This document shows, piece by piece, positions 1-12,299 of a stretch of 64,000 nt of DNA. A program made the translations under genes and the position numbers. The stretch spans positions 1 to 64,000 of the forward strand of contig JAKMXF010000155.1 in NCBI GenBank assembly GCA_024704765.1, in the 5' to 3' direction. Positions within the stretch are counted from its first letter, which is position 1, and every line of letters begins with the position of its first letter. The stretch is from Oopsacas minuta (lineage: Eukaryota; Porifera; Hexactinellida; Lyssacinosida; Leucopsacidae). The notes under the pieces are model-generated. The model had not been told where the DNA came from, searched no databases, and saw only the letters and a program-made list of their open reading frames with translations.

Positions 1-203
1 TATTCCAGATAATTGAATCAAAATAGGCATGGTCATATTGCAATTTAGTAACTAGGTAATACTATACTATTGAAAAAATGGAAATTGGATTTCAGAATAA
101 CTAGACGTGCTAGGGAAATTCTGATTGCAGATTCGAGTTCAGCATTCAAAAGTATGCTAAGATAAATGTATGTGATCTCTGATGAGAAATCTTGTTGAGT
201 TGT
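1..203 (-). repeat. Left arm of a perfect 203-bp inverted repeat (partner 23374-23576)
   Basis: Read base by base, this stretch is the exact reverse complement of 23374-23576, with no mismatch seen. It runs off the window edge, so the true match may be longer. The partner lies immediately upstream of the repeat-type gene at 23622. A second, oppositely oriented copy of that element therefore probably continues to the left of the window; that part is inference. Confidence 0.9.
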
Positions 204-2511
204 GTTATGAACCAATTTTAGAGGCAAATAAAGCTGTTTTGTCTAAGACTACACCTGGTGCGAAAATGCTTTTCTTCAATATGTATTCATATTTGGATTA
301 TGGATACTGTAGGGGATTATCTCGCCACATGCACATCTAATGAGGGTCAGAATATCAGAATTGGAGAATCCACTTGGTTTACATGGTCAGTTAAGAATCG
401 AAATACTCTGAACCTCATTAGATGTAATAGCGGTGCAAATTATACCTTTCATGATCCCTGATCCTAATTTGAATCTAAATTTGTGGAGGCTTTTTCTCAC
501 TGGAGGCTGTTTCATTAATGATAAATGTGTAATATATAGTTAGGTAATGAAAACATTCGTTCAATTAAATTTCAATAGTGCGTACATTACTTCTTATGGC
601 AAGTATAAATGGAGCTGGTGTTATCGATGTACATTACATCGGCGAATGTAATTGTTATCTCATATTTAATACTTCCGTTTGCTGTATATATTACTATATG
701 AATAAATAACCAGTTGGAGGACTTCAGGATTGGATGATGAGATATTATATTTTCTGTTTATGTTATTGATTAAAGAAGTAAGCAAGTGAGTATTATCCGG
801 CTTGACAGGCTTATTTTCCGTGTCAATAATTCAATTACATTGTATAAAAGTGGTTCATGCATGGTGAATCAAGCTTTGGAGGTGGATGGTGCACAGGGGA
901 AAGAAATGGCTATCCGTAGGCTTTAGGGTCTTGGGTAAATTCTAAAGTGTATAAAACGTATTATATATCAATGAGTTATTGCATATACATCTAACTAGTT
1001 GATTGACAAAAAATATTTTTGGCATGGCTTCTATTTTTAAATTATGATGACGTAATCGTAATTTGTGAAACATGTAAGCCGGCTTAAAATATATCCAGGT
1101 TGGAATTAGGGGTATGAAATCAAATATGTACTTATGGGTTAATCGCTATCTAAAAGTAGATTGATCAGATTCAAGATTTTTATGGCTTCTATTTTTCTCA
1201 TTATGATGAGGTAAGCAAAATATAAAGTAGAATTCAGGGAATATCCGCGTCATTTCAGTTATGTAGATAAAGTGTTCAAACTAAAATTATGCACCAAGAG
1301 ATAGTGCAGTGTTTAGATCATCAATTTATCGTTCATATTGCTGTATTATTACGCCAATAGCCATTTTATCTAAGAAACGAAAAAATTGAAACTTTGAAAA
1401 TTTATGGTAATTTGGACGTTTTGCGTGTTCTTAATAACCGACGGTTAATTATCCGGTAAATTTAAATTTAACTATTCTAGCCTTATTGCGATCCAAATGT
1501 TTCGACCTGGCATGAACTCCTCAGTCGCGTCGCCTTTTCCGCAATACACTTCAGATGGACCAGAGTTAGCGTTTAAGCCACTGGGAATATACCGTTGCAG
1601 GTCGCTTTTCCATTATCTGGGGTCGCCATGATAGGGATTTCGTTGCTTGAATAGCCTCGAATAGAGGTCCCCACAAAGTTCTATGTACATTGCCTTTGAG
1701 CACTTTCAATAACTATTTGTATGGAAGTTGAAGAATGAAGGCAAGGCGTTACTCAAATATTAACGAAATCAATATTATGTCTTGATCGTTAGTCTGGTGA
1801 ATCAAATTTGTACATTTCAACCTGCAGGTATGTCCGATTCCTCCACATTCCTTACACTTATAGGCGAAAACCTATCAGGACTGGACAGCTAGATGATTAA
1901 GCTTACTGAAAGCATCACATTCAGACTTCAATTCATTGAATCTTCTCCGAATTTAGTAGAATTCGCCATCTGAAAGATCAAATATTTGGATGAAGGAATC
2001 GATTGCCTTTCTGATTGATGGTTGAGAAAGAAGAAAACCAAATGCTTCCTGGTTATTCATTAAGAATTTAAAATATTTGCTAGAATTTAGTAAATAAAAG
2101 CAGTATAATATGAATTGAAGAAATTCTGAAACTCTTAAAGTTAACGGGCCAATCTTTTAAAAATGCTTGGTGTTCATTTTGGGAGGCTGCGGGAGGCTGG
2201 ATTTAGTTCTAAATTATTGATAATATCATGACAAATCACCCTAAACTTGATATTACCTAGCCACAACTGGCCACAGTGAGTTTGAGGGGAAATTAGACCA
2301 AGGGATAATGTGTCCGGACACATTATGTGACGTCAAAATTAACTGAACCATCTAGAAAATATTCAAAAGTGGAATACTTAGCTCTTATCATAATTGAGAA
2401 GATTATATTCTGAACTAATAATAGGATAAAACTTTGAGCTGTTATTCTAATAAGTATTGTTGGATAGAGAGAATTAGATGCCTATGTATAGACATAAAAT
2501 AGAGATGAATA
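204..2511. other. AT-rich non-coding stretch
   Basis: No open frame with coding character was found here except the low-confidence candidate exon at 1484-1680. The sequence around 1500-1690 is clearly richer in G and C than its surroundings. No transposon ends were recognised. Confidence 0.5.
1484..1680 (-). other. Possible exon or gene remnant in a GC-richer island
   Basis: On the minus strand a possible 3' splice site (…tacatag) is followed by an open stretch including NEIPIMATPDNGKATCNGIF, then a stop at 1573-1575. A different frame then stays open (SEVYCGKGDATEEFMPGRN) toward 1484. The composition and the Cys/Gly/Asn content look protein-like, but the frame must change once. I do not recognise the family. 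It could be a decayed exon of a secreted or extracellular protein, or chance. Confidence 0.22.
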
Positions 2512-3842
2512 CTAGGGCGTTCAATAAGTCCTGCGGGTGATATCATAGAATATGATACTAACACTATACACACTAATTCACTATATTATTTATTCAAAGT
2601 ACTCTCCTCCTGCAGATATACAAAGTTCTAACCTTTCCACCCACGATAAAACACATTTCTATACTCTTCTTCGGGGATGGATTTGAAGTACTGGTACAGG
2701 CCCGTTCCGAGTGCTTGTAATGTGTTAAAATCTTTGCCATGAAGGTAGATTTCAAGCTTGGAGAATAGCCAAAAATCACACGGAGCTAGATCTGGTGAAT
2801 ATGGTGGATGGTGAAGTAATTCTAACCCTTCTACATCCAAGAAATTTTTGGTAAGCTTAGCTGTATGGGAACTGGCGTTATCAATTAAAATCTTCATTCC
2901 TCGAGTTCCGGTTTTCGGGCGGTACTTTTCTATATTTTTGATCAAATTTGGAAGCACTTGCTCTGTAAAGAAAGTAGCAGTAACAGCCTTGCCACTCTCA
3001 CAAAGTAATTGCAAGACAATTCCATGACTACTGAAGAAGATTATATACATAATCTTAGGTTTCTGAAGTCGGGCCTAGGAATTTTCGCCGGTTGTTGTCG
3101 CCCCTCACCCATGATCGCTTCTTATAATGCTATATGGTGTTGAATAGTATACCCACGTCTCGTTACCAGTAATAAGCTCTGTTAGGCATCTAGAATCGCA
3201 GTTCTCATAAGTTTCCAAGAGTTTCTTGGCAATATTCAGTCGTGCCAACCTTTGATTCTCACTGAGCTTATGCAGGACCCATTTCCCACAAATCGATCGG
3301 TAGCCAAGCTCAGTCGTCAGAATTGTATGAATAGCTCCGGATGAAATCTCCATTCTTAGTTCTAACTGATTGACACTAATGTACTTGTCTTTTATGACCA
3401 TACTTTCAATGAGTGCGATATTCTCTGAAGGGGTGGCGGATACTGGCCTTCCACATCGAGGTAAATCTGTGACATCAGTATCACCAGATCTAAAACGGAC
3501 AGCCCATCGCTCTACAGTAAATCTGGAAGGGCAATCTACGCACAATATCTCCTGTAACTCGCTGAAGATCTGTACGGGCTGGATCTTGAGTATTGTGCAA
3601 AACTCTATGTAAGCTCGCCATTTGAGGTTGAAATTATCATCCTTTGAAGCCATAAATTCAACAGTGGGCATAAATTGACTACACGTAACTATCACAAAAA
3701 TTCATAATTTGTATTGAATAAACTTGAAACTTTCAGTATAGGGAGTTTAACTATATGGGCTTATAATATATGAAAGTTAGATATATTGCTTGACTAATTC
3801 CTAAGATATATCATAACCCGCAAGACTTATTGAACGCCCTGA
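2512..3842 (-). mobile_element. Mariner element, copy 1 of family A (complete, defective)
   Basis: A 1331-bp element bounded by inverted repeats that begin CTAGGGCGTTCAATAAGTC on the left and match the reverse complement of the right end (…CTTATTGAACGCCCTGA). TA dinucleotides lie on both sides (2510-2511 and 3843-3844), the target duplication expected for Tc1/mariner. The termini fit the usual YYAGG start of mariner ends. By eye it differs from copy 2 (9340-10669) at fewer than about ten positions. It encodes a broken transposase on the minus strand. Confidence 0.93.
2590..3653 (-). pseudogene. Mariner transposase pseudogene (family A, copy 1)
   Basis: Full-length relic of an about 350-residue mariner transposase. 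It starts at MASKDDNFN (ATG at 3653), continues through the N-terminal helix-turn-helix region (RSGDTDVTDLPRCGRPVSAT) and the linker motif, and ends near EYFE. The mariner signature D..D34D is partly present: ILIDNASSHTA supplies the second Asp and YSPDLAPCDFWLF the third. The first catalytic position reads TGNETW instead of the usual TGDETW, so the first Asp is Asn. After RSDHG the frame stops and shifts (around 3070-3110), and another frameshift lies near 2675. The product cannot be an active transposase; the N-terminal DNA-binding part (about 196 residues) could still be made. Confidence 0.92.
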
Positions 3843-4827
3843 TAATGAATTCAATTATAGCCATCTACTAAGCATGACATTTGATTACAAAGTAATAGGA
3901 TTTTTATAAAGAAAATTATGATTTCCAGCTTGCAGATTATGCTGAATTTGAAACGTAACATTTTCGAAATCTTATGGGATGATGAAAAATTTGCTCGAAA
4001 GCCTATTGTGAAGCCACTGTGTGGTGCAAGTAGTATGTGTAATATATGTATGTACATTCTCGTTTAGTCAAGAGTAGCACAGCTTATGAAATCATACAGG
4101 GCAATATGTTCCTAATTGTGTAATATAAGCAGACCTGAAGAGGAAGTTTTCGTACAGTACAAATTGGAATCATTCTTTGCTGAATTAATACTGATATTTG
4201 TATATTGCTTGGTGATAAATGGTTAAAATAACTCTGGATACTAACTCAAATTTCAATTTTCAGTCTATATTGATGCTGTTATTACTTGTGTTATGTATAT
4301 CAACTCTTTTTGTGTGTAAGTTTACTGAATATTATCTCTATAAATGTATATCCGATACCTGTATAATTCTAAATCAGATAATATCTGTTAAATGTTGGGA
4401 TAACTTTATGGATGTATTGTTTCTTTGTAACCTTCAGTTTCAATGATATGAAGGAATTTTAATAAGGTTTTTAGCATTCACACCTTCAGATTTTCAATAA
4501 TGAACAATGGAGCTTTGGATTCTAGATAGTTGAAGCTGAAATATAATTCTACTGGTACAAGATACTTCTATTGGATTACTAAATTACACTACACAATCAT
4601 ATCGAATTTGTTGATCGTTGTAAATTTATAAAAGAATTTGAGGAATGGTAATGTAAATTTTGAATTACAACAAAAGAAGTACCATACGTAAAGATACTCC
4701 CATTTCTAGAACTAACATCTTCAGGATATCCCATTCTTTTTATATATATTCACATAGAAACTCGCATTACTAAACCTAACCATTCTATCGAAGGACATTA
4801 ATTATCTAATTTATGACTATCTTTTAA

Positions 4828-5037
4828 TATTATTATAATTATAACTATCATTAATTATGATTATGATTATGATTATGATTACTATGATTATGATTATTAT
4901 GATTATTATGATTATTTATTAGTATTATTAGTATTATTATTAGTATTAGTATAGTAATAGCATTAGTATTAGTATTAGTAATACTATTACTATTAGTATT
5001 ATTATAATTTTTATTATTACTATTATTATTATTATTA
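4828..5037. repeat. Degenerate trinucleotide microsatellite (ATT/GATTAT/AGTATT type)
   Basis: About 210 bp made almost entirely of runs of TATGAT, TTAGTA and ATT units on a mixed register, with interruptions. It reads as a compound, partly decayed (ATT)n-like satellite. Confidence 0.9.
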
Positions 5038-5420
5038 AATGATTAATTTTGTAACTTGTACTGTAGAATTGTATATGTAATGAATTAACATTACCAAGTC
5101 CCTAAAAGCTAGTTAAATGATGAAAAAAGTCGCAATGGGACTATAACAAGTATAACGATCAGACTTCCTACACATTCTAAGCAAATGCTGCATAGTCTTA
5201 CAAGTAGAGTCTGTGCAAAAACTACCATACAATTAAAATGCAATAATTATAGTAAAGCAACTGAGGAAAATTGAGAAAAACAAATTAATAAAAATATTAT
5301 AGAAAAAAGTACTAGCGAACCACAGGTTCTAATGAAGTAGAAGTATAAGATACGAAAGATGATATCTATAAATCTGAAGGGCTTCTTAAGAGGAATAAGT
5401 TCAAGAATTAATCAAAAATG

Positions 5421-5616
5421 TTAAAATTCAAAATGTACAATAAAACTGAGATTTTTCAATTTATGCAGACCGTTGCTGATGATAATTTTTTGCTTCACGA
5501 AATACCGATATTGTCGTAAACGTCCATATCTCGCATATTGGTTAGCATAAAATAATTGAAATTCAGTCGATTTAGGGTAAGAAACATGAATTTCCAACAG
5601 GATAATTTCTGTAATA
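5421..5616 (-). other. Candidate exon, unrecognised
   Basis: A minus-strand open stretch begins after a plausible 3' splice site (tttattacag) and includes YPKSTEFQLFYANQYARYGR and RQYRYFVKQKIIISNG. It has balanced amino-acid composition but no recognised homology and no strong donor. Chance is a real alternative in DNA this AT-rich. Confidence 0.25.
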
Positions 5617-6355
5617 AAATTTTGCATCAAAAACAGCAGTTCTCGAATTGTTAAGGAGAAATCTCAGCATAGTTGACCAAATTATACAATAGCTGATAAT
5701 AATGTGACTCATACAAATCTAACAATAACAAAATCTCATATTTCGAGGTCAACCTAGACGGATAATACGTTCAAATAAATATGTATGACGTGTTATACGT
5801 TATACACGATGATACAACTTAGGTTCCAACTGACCCTACTTATGTAGAATATGATTCATCCCCTATCACTATCACACTTTACATAAAATTTGAATTCCCC
5901 TAACTCCGCTAGTTGTTAATATTCTTTAATGAAATTTAACATTCATAACCGTCCATAACTAAAGTATGCATGAGAATTTTAGAATCGAATTCTGACTCTT
6001 AGGTGGCTAAATTCAAGGGAGTAGTGACCCTAAAATTTAACCAAAAGAGTAACTAAAAGTAAATGTTTATAAATCAAAACAAATTGCGTAGAACTTCCAA
6101 CTCTCCTCTTTCAATGATACAAATTTTGTTAAATCTGATGAGTATAAGTGAGTCAAATTCGTAACTGAAGTGAATTTAGTCGAATAGCCTGCTAACTTCA
6201 CTCTCGTTCATAAAGTCCTTATAATTTGATGATGACTACGATACTTTACATCAACTTGGTAGAGGCCACGGAGACAGTTTGATGGCAGTAATGTCATGGT
6301 GACTAGCGCATGGGAAGTCTTATTACATGACTCGGTGGATAATATGGATTAACCT

Positions 6356-6755
6356 AAATTATTTGTGGAATTTAAGTTATGCGTTTTTCTCACCTTTCAA
6401 CATTTGGTAATATCCTAGAAATATCCACATCAGCACCTATAGACCTATGAAATGTATTACTTTCACTTCGGGCCGAATAAATATCCCACATAATGATAGA
6501 AATACATGTCATCACTTCAGAGAAACAAATTTTTTCGATATATAAGATTTTTGTCTATAGATAAAGGTGTGAAAAATACATAACATACATTTCACAAAAT
6601 ATATAGTTAAATCCATATGATACACGGAGTCCTGTAATTTGACTACCCATATGCAAATGATATTTCATGTGTCTAAAGCATGAAATGGATATTGAACAAT
6701 ATTACCATATATGGAAAAATGTAAATATCGAATAACTTAAATTCCACAAATATTT
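6356..6755. repeat. Short element with about 23-bp inverted repeats (possible MITE)
   Basis: ATTTGTGGAATTTAAGTTAT at 6361-6380 recurs inverted at 6732-6754. Between them lie smaller inverted words (for example TTTCATG…CATGAAA near 6664-6690). There is no coding content. The target duplication is unclear, so the superfamily is unknown. Confidence 0.45.
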
Positions 6756-7209
6756 CCGGCAAACCAATATGACAGTTGGAATCCTAAATAGACTTCCTAT
6801 ACGACGATGATACATGTCCTGTGTCTAGCAATAGCGGATTACGAGATATCAGTAAGGACATAGTACTGAAATCAGCCTACGCTAATCTTACAGTAGGCTT
6901 GACAATGCCTGCTTTCAAAGAAGTGCCTGATATAGTGGGGTAGGAAATGGGACCAGGGGCAGGTTCGGATAATAGAAGTTCATATCATCAAGGTCACGAT
7001 GTGGCAATGGAGTAATATTGACTAATGACGTTAATCATTGCCAATAGATTCAGATATATTATGTAACCGTTTAGGACCTTTGTATTTCTTTATTGGAAAA
7101 TTTCTCAATTACTTCCAAATCTATTTACAAGTAGTTGCAATACTTACCTAATACAGTATATAGTTACCTAAGGGACCAAAATGTTCATACTAGACGCGGT
7201 GATGTGAGA

Positions 7210-7220
7210 CCCCCCCCCCC
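7210..7220 (+). repeat. Poly-C tract
   Basis: Eleven consecutive C residues in otherwise AT-rich DNA, inside a short GC-richer island (about 7190-7320) of unknown origin. Confidence 0.9.
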
Positions 7221-7928
7221 TGGCCCCGAGCATAAATTATCACATGTTTGGCGGTCCTGCTCTCCCGTATGGGTTAATTCGTCAAAACCATATACCAATG
7301 TGGCGTGCTGGCCTTAAACCAAAATTACAAAATTTGAACTAGTAAACCAAATTGTTATAGGACTAACAGTTTAGGTTTCAGTTATCTGGTTGTTTTGTGA
7401 TCATGTCCCAGAAATCACACCAAGAGATTTCAAGTTGTCAATTTCACCAGTAATTCGTGGGTCCTTTGGATTCTCGCGATAATAGCTGGAATGTTGGAGT
7501 GCCGTTTATTCGAGTTCCACTGCATATGACATTAAATATACTCTAGTCACAAAGATTTCCTTAAGAAAGTTGGATTAAATAAATTCAAAGTCCAAAATAC
7601 CATTACACCAAACATTATTCAGATTGTCAAGCATATTATATCATTCCTGAACATACTAACCTAAATAAATACCAAAGTATAATGCAATGATACTCTACAT
7701 ATAGAAACACAGAGAAAAATTACCTAATTATAGCATGACGCAAAAAATGGCTATACGACCATACAATATGATATGTAATAGCTATCGCATGCCTCTTTGT
7801 TTGAGGTCATACGCCCTCGTAAAGAGTAATTGTCCGAAGCCTAAAACCAAAAATGTGCAAGCCTTAGGTTGCTCTCTAATATAGCAGAAACAGCTCACTC
7901 ATAATCTGTGGATTTTAATTACCAATAA

Positions 7929-9206
7929 CTAGTGTGAAATTTTGGAACCAATTTTGTATTCATCAAATAAATAATTCTCATCATCGTTTTCTAGCATTAC
8001 TAGTTCTTCATTCATTAGAGGCTCAAACAATTTTTTCTTTACAGTATGATAGAAATTCTTTTAATTACCTCGATGCTCGTAAAGACAAAATTGAAAATTA
8101 TCAGGCCTGACATAAATTTGTATAGATTAGAGATGAAACAGACATATTTCGAAATTGTACTAGTATATTTTAGATGCTGGTGAGTCAATATTTAGTGTTT
8201 TAAAGAAAATGTGTAATAGGTAATTAAACTTACAGATTGGATATTAGGAGCATCAAATGTTGAAAAAAATTCTTGTAAGAAATACAAAAGTATAGAACTG
8301 CTGTACTGATCGAAAGAATGTTCCAAGATAAATATCTGATAAACGATATTGCTAGCATCATAAGTACAAGAAGTATCAAATTCAAGGGAAATAGGATAGG
8401 ATGTTGATGCTTGTAATACGCTTGTCAAACTCGTAATTTCTTGTGACAGATCCAATTCTCTAAGAGAAGGTTTCACCTTTATTGACTAAAGTAGGGAGCA
8501 TAAACTACAAAATATTATCCGCAATAATTAGACATAGCTAAAATCACGAGAAACGACTTAACGTTGTCGTGCCAGTTGGAAGCAACAAACTTTCTATATA
8601 GAGATTAAAAATCCGCGGATAAATAACTAAGTTATTACGAATACTCATGTTGCACAATAGCCAAATAAATTTATGTACATGGTCTTATTAACAAGAATTC
8701 TAGATCAAAATTCCAAGAGTATTTCTTGGAAATGGCTTAAATACTAAAAAATTTCTTACTTCCAATAACCTTTCGGAAATTATTAATTGTTTACAAAAGT
8801 ATAGAGTCTGGGCCACTTGTAGATCGAATTGTAACCGTTCCAATTCTATCAAATAACCATGTGAAAATGGACTGAGTAATCCTGCAGCGAGCAGTAAAGT
8901 ATGTGACGGAATAACCGAAAATAATTGAAATACATGATTTGAATATCCTGAAAAATTTGCTCAATAATACACCGAAATGAAAGCTAAATCTAAACATTGG
9001 AAGGTTGCTAGAAATTTACCAATATGTTACTATCTTTGTGTTAGAATATGATGTAAGTATTGTTGATATTTGTCAATGAAATTGGGATAATTGATAAAGC
9101 GAATTTTCAAAAAAGGAAAATAGCAGAAGAATTCATGTATTTTTTCCATATTTGGAAATAGAATGGATGCTTGGAGAAATAGTGGCTCCACCTCAAAATT
9201 TGACAT
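7929..9206 (-). CDS. Spliced host gene of unknown function (4 candidate exons)
   Basis: Exon joining by eye on the minus strand. Exon A (8947-8760) begins after tttttcag, encodes SNHVFQLFSVIPSHTLLLAA… and ends at a strong GTAAGA donor in phase 0. Exon B (8485-8234) begins after the acceptor ctactttag, encodes KPSLRELDLSQEITSLTSVL… and ends at GTAAGT in phase 0. Exon D (8036-7929) begins after gtaaag and encodes FEPLMNEELVMLENDDENY… to a stop. A, B and D join in frame with introns of about 274 and 197 bp. An upstream open segment (9206-9031, MSNFEVEPLFLQASILFPN…) has a start codon and looks like exon 1, but its GT at 9030 does not join A in frame. A small exon is missed there, or it is broken. 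The predicted protein is Leu-rich and helical with an acidic C-terminus. I do not recognise the family. A mariner ends only about 130 bp upstream of the putative ATG. Confidence 0.6.
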
Positions 9207-9339
9207 AGTTCATTTGTTTTTTAGCTGAAAAACTGGTAATGATTAATTAAACTTTGTGAATTTTGGTTATATTCAAAATGCATCTTCTTCAAAAACATTT
9301 CATCTCTAGCAACCATGATGTTCAGAAAATCTTATATTG

Positions 9340-10669
9340 CTAGGACGTTCAATAAGTCCTGCGGGTGATATCATAGAATATGATACTAACACTATACACA
9401 CTAATTCACTATATTATTTATTCAAAGTACTCTCCTCCTGCAGATATACAAAGTTCCAACCTTTCCACCCACGATAAAACACATTTCTATACTCTTCTTC
9501 GGGATGGATTTGAAGTACTGGTACAGGCCCGTTCCGAGTGCTTGTAATGTGTTAAAATCTTTGCCATGAAGGTAGATTTCAAGCTTGGAGAATAGCCAAA
9601 AATCACACGGAGCTAGATCTGGTGAATATGGTGGATGGTGAAGTAATTCTAACCCTTCTACATCCAAGAAATTTTTGGTAAGCTTAGCTGTATGGGAACT
9701 GGCGTTATCAATTAAAATCTTCATTCCTCGAGTTCCGGTTTTCGGGCGGTACTTTTCTATATTTTTGATCAAATTTGGAAGCACTTGCTCTGTAAAGAAA
9801 GTAGCAGTAACAGCCTTGCCACTCTCACAAAGTAATTGCAAGACAATTCCATGACTACTGAAGAAGATTATATACATAATCTTAGGTTTCTGAAGTCGGG
9901 CCTAGGAATTTTCGCCGGTTGTTGTCGCCCCTCACCCATGATCGCTTCTTATAATGCTATATGGTGTTGAATAGTATACCCACGTCTCGTTACCAGTAAT
10001 AAGCTCTGTTAGGCATCTAGAATCGCAGTTCTCATAAGTTTCCAAGAGTTTCTTGGCAATATTCAGTCGTGCCAACCTTTGATTCTCACTGAGCTTATGC
10101 AGGACCCATTTCCCACAAATCGATCGGTAGCCAAGCTCAGTCGTCAGAATTGTATGAATAGCTCCGGATGAAATCTCCATTCTTAGTTCTAACTGATTGA
10201 CACTAATGTACTTGTCTTTTATGACCATACTTTCAATGAGTGCGATATTCTCTGAAGGGGTGGCGGATACTGGCCTTCCACATCGAGGTAAATCTGTGAC
10301 ATCAGTATCACCAGATCTAAAACGGACAGCCCATCGCTCTACAGTAAATCTGGAAGGGCAATCTACGCACAATATCTCCTGTAACTCGCTGAAGATCTGT
10401 ACGGGCTGGATCTTGAGTATTGTGCAAAACTCTATGTAAGCTCGCCATTTGAGGTTGAAATTATCATCCTTTGAAGCCATAAATTCAACAGTGGGCATAA
10501 ATTGACTACACGTAACTATCACAAAAATTCATAATTTGTATTGAATAAACTTGAAACTTTCAGTATAGGGAGTTTAACTATATGGGCTTATAATATATGA
10601 AAGTTAGATATATTACTTGACTAATTCCTAAGATATATCATGACATGCAAGACTTATTGAACGCCCTGA
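9340..10669 (-). mobile_element. Mariner element, copy 2 of family A (complete, defective)
   Basis: A 1330-bp element with the same termini as copy 1 (CTAGGACGTTC… left, …GAACGCCCTGA right). The right flank has TA (10670-10671); the left flank reads TG, consistent with one mutation in the duplication. It is nearly identical to copy 1, including the shared internal stop and frameshift. It lies directly upstream of the spliced gene at 7929-9206. Confidence 0.92.
9418..10480 (-). pseudogene. Mariner transposase pseudogene (family A, copy 2)
   Basis: The N-terminal 196-residue reading frame is identical to that of copy 1, including TGNETW in place of TGDETW at the first catalytic Asp. The same stop after RSDHG and the same shift into the C-terminal frame are present. 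The C-terminal frame differs slightly: one fewer G at about 9499 moves the end from EEEYRNVF to KKSIEMCF. The DNA-binding domain is intact; the catalytic domain is dead. Confidence 0.92.
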
Positions 10670-12083
10670 TAGTGTTGGTAGGTAGTTTTCCACAAAACTG
10701 ATTGGACAGAGCTTTCTTAGGTTGAAAATAATGACGGCCTGGCCGGTGCCTATCTCAAAACAATGGCATCAAGGTAGAATGCTTCCAGTTGGACCCAGAA
10801 TGACGCCTTCACGACTCTGCAATATTCAAAATTACTCTACTATAATCGATTACAGGGCTTACTTACTATATTAAGGGATTCGAACTCTAATAATTCACCA
10901 CTTCTTATTACTGGATTCTACAAGTCGTAGTTAACACGTTTTTTGGCGTGATATCGATATATTTGTAGATATGATATTTATTGTTATAATTTATGTATAT
11001 TGGGAACCCATGAGTTAAAAATGTTTTCAAACAAGGGGAAATTTCTAGTTTCCACAGGTAATTCCCACCCTAAACTATTGCAGTGTATCAAAATAAGTTT
11101 GAAACGATCTACTCATTCACAGACTATAAATTTCAATGACCATCCAGCCACTTGGCCTGAAAGATAGTGAAAAATTTCATATTGTTTGGTGCAAATATGA
11201 TCAAGTCTAACATCTCAAGATAATGATTTACTCTCTATCTTCAAATATCAGATAAAAGGAACTAAAATAAGCAAATAGAAATGAGTATATACTCATTATA
11301 CTATATGCCACATACTTCCACAATAACCATTAAATCTACGATATTATTGCTGATACGAATTGACGTAATGAAATGTATTAATTAGGATATTTTAGATCCA
11401 CAGTCATTTAGGTAATGAAAGCACTTTGGGCACTTGTATCCCTTGATTATATATTCAATATCTACATTATAAAGCATGGCGAGTTAACGCATGGAACACC
11501 ACAACAAGTGTCAGTATCAAATATCTTGTGAACTGCGTTAATCCTAATTTAAAATTGCAACAAGTGTATATGGTAGTAGATGACAAACCAAACAAATATG
11601 ATAGAGTTTAAAACGTCAATTTGTTACTTTAATACACATGTTTCAGTAAGTATTAATTCCTCCTAAATTACAATTGCTAAAAATTAAACCGAATCAAATA
11701 TTTCGATCAACAGAAACATGCTGACATTTGTAACTATTACAACTGATACAATGGTTAACTCAGAATGAAATGTAGTATTTCTAGGTTTTAAGATATGCTG
11801 AATTCAAAGAGACAAAGGAACTAACATTCTAATACTATAAAAATCGAGCATATTTTCACCTAAATGCCGACTGTGATCTGGTCCATACATTATCGATCCC
11901 ATCTTGCATGCTAAAATACCTACTGTTAGCAAATTCGCAGATACATTCCTTTATGGGCGGTGTTGTAGCAAAATAGAGGGCCCATATGGAACCCTTAGTA
12001 ATAGGGAATGTTATGTCTTCTTGAAAAGCTTACACCAAACTGAATGAGAAAAAATGTATAAATTTTGTAATTTTTGTGAATTA
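10670..12083. other. No gene recognised
   Basis: AT-rich DNA. A GC-richer patch at about 10680-10830 shows no consistent reading frame. No element ends were seen. Confidence 0.5.
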
Positions 12084-12260
12084 CAGTAGTCTCGTTATTA
12101 CTAACACGGTTAAAACGTAACTCCGGGTAAGGAGGACAAATTTGTACACTTTATCAGCCCCCTTCGATGCCTTTCCAAAGTAAATTAGTTCGGATAATGG
12201 ATAAATTAGAGGTACCAATTTTGTCAGTCTTCTGGTGCACGTATTAACGGGAGTCTACTG
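12084..12260. mobile_element. Pogo/Tigger-type MITE
   Basis: A 177-bp non-coding element starting CAGTAGTCTCGTTATTA and ending TAACGGGAGTCTACTG, flanked by TA on both sides (12082-12083, 12261-12262). The CAGTAG…CTACTG ends and the TA duplication are those of pogo/Tigger elements. Confidence 0.75.
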
Positions 12261-12299
12261 TATATAAAGGGATGGCAGAAGGGCAGGGCAAAAATGTGG

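Larger units (their letters stand above)
3843..7928. other. AT-rich intergenic DNA with simple repeats and one IR element
   Basis: Apart from the microsatellite at 4828-5037, a weak exon candidate at 5421-5616, the inverted-repeat pair at 6356-6755 and a poly-C tract at 7210-7220, no coding sequence or mobile-element end was recognised in this stretch. Confidence 0.5.

Noticed and set aside
3370-3612. 80-codon plus-strand open frame, repeated at 10197-10439 and 37649-37891
   Set aside because: It lies antisense inside the conserved mariner transposase and recurs only because the element does; composition follows the opposite frame.
4840-5040. CRISPR-like array
   Set aside because: The repeats are 3-6-bp microsatellite units with no spacers, in eukaryotic DNA.
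7135-7317. 60-codon plus-strand frame spanning the poly-C tract
   Set aside because: The open frame depends on the homopolymer run; no motif or splice context.
8791-8997. Alternative frame of exon A (…FRIFKSCISIIFGYSVTYF…)
   Set aside because: It ends in a stop and has no usable donor, whereas the adopted frame is open to a GTAAGA donor in phase with the next exon.
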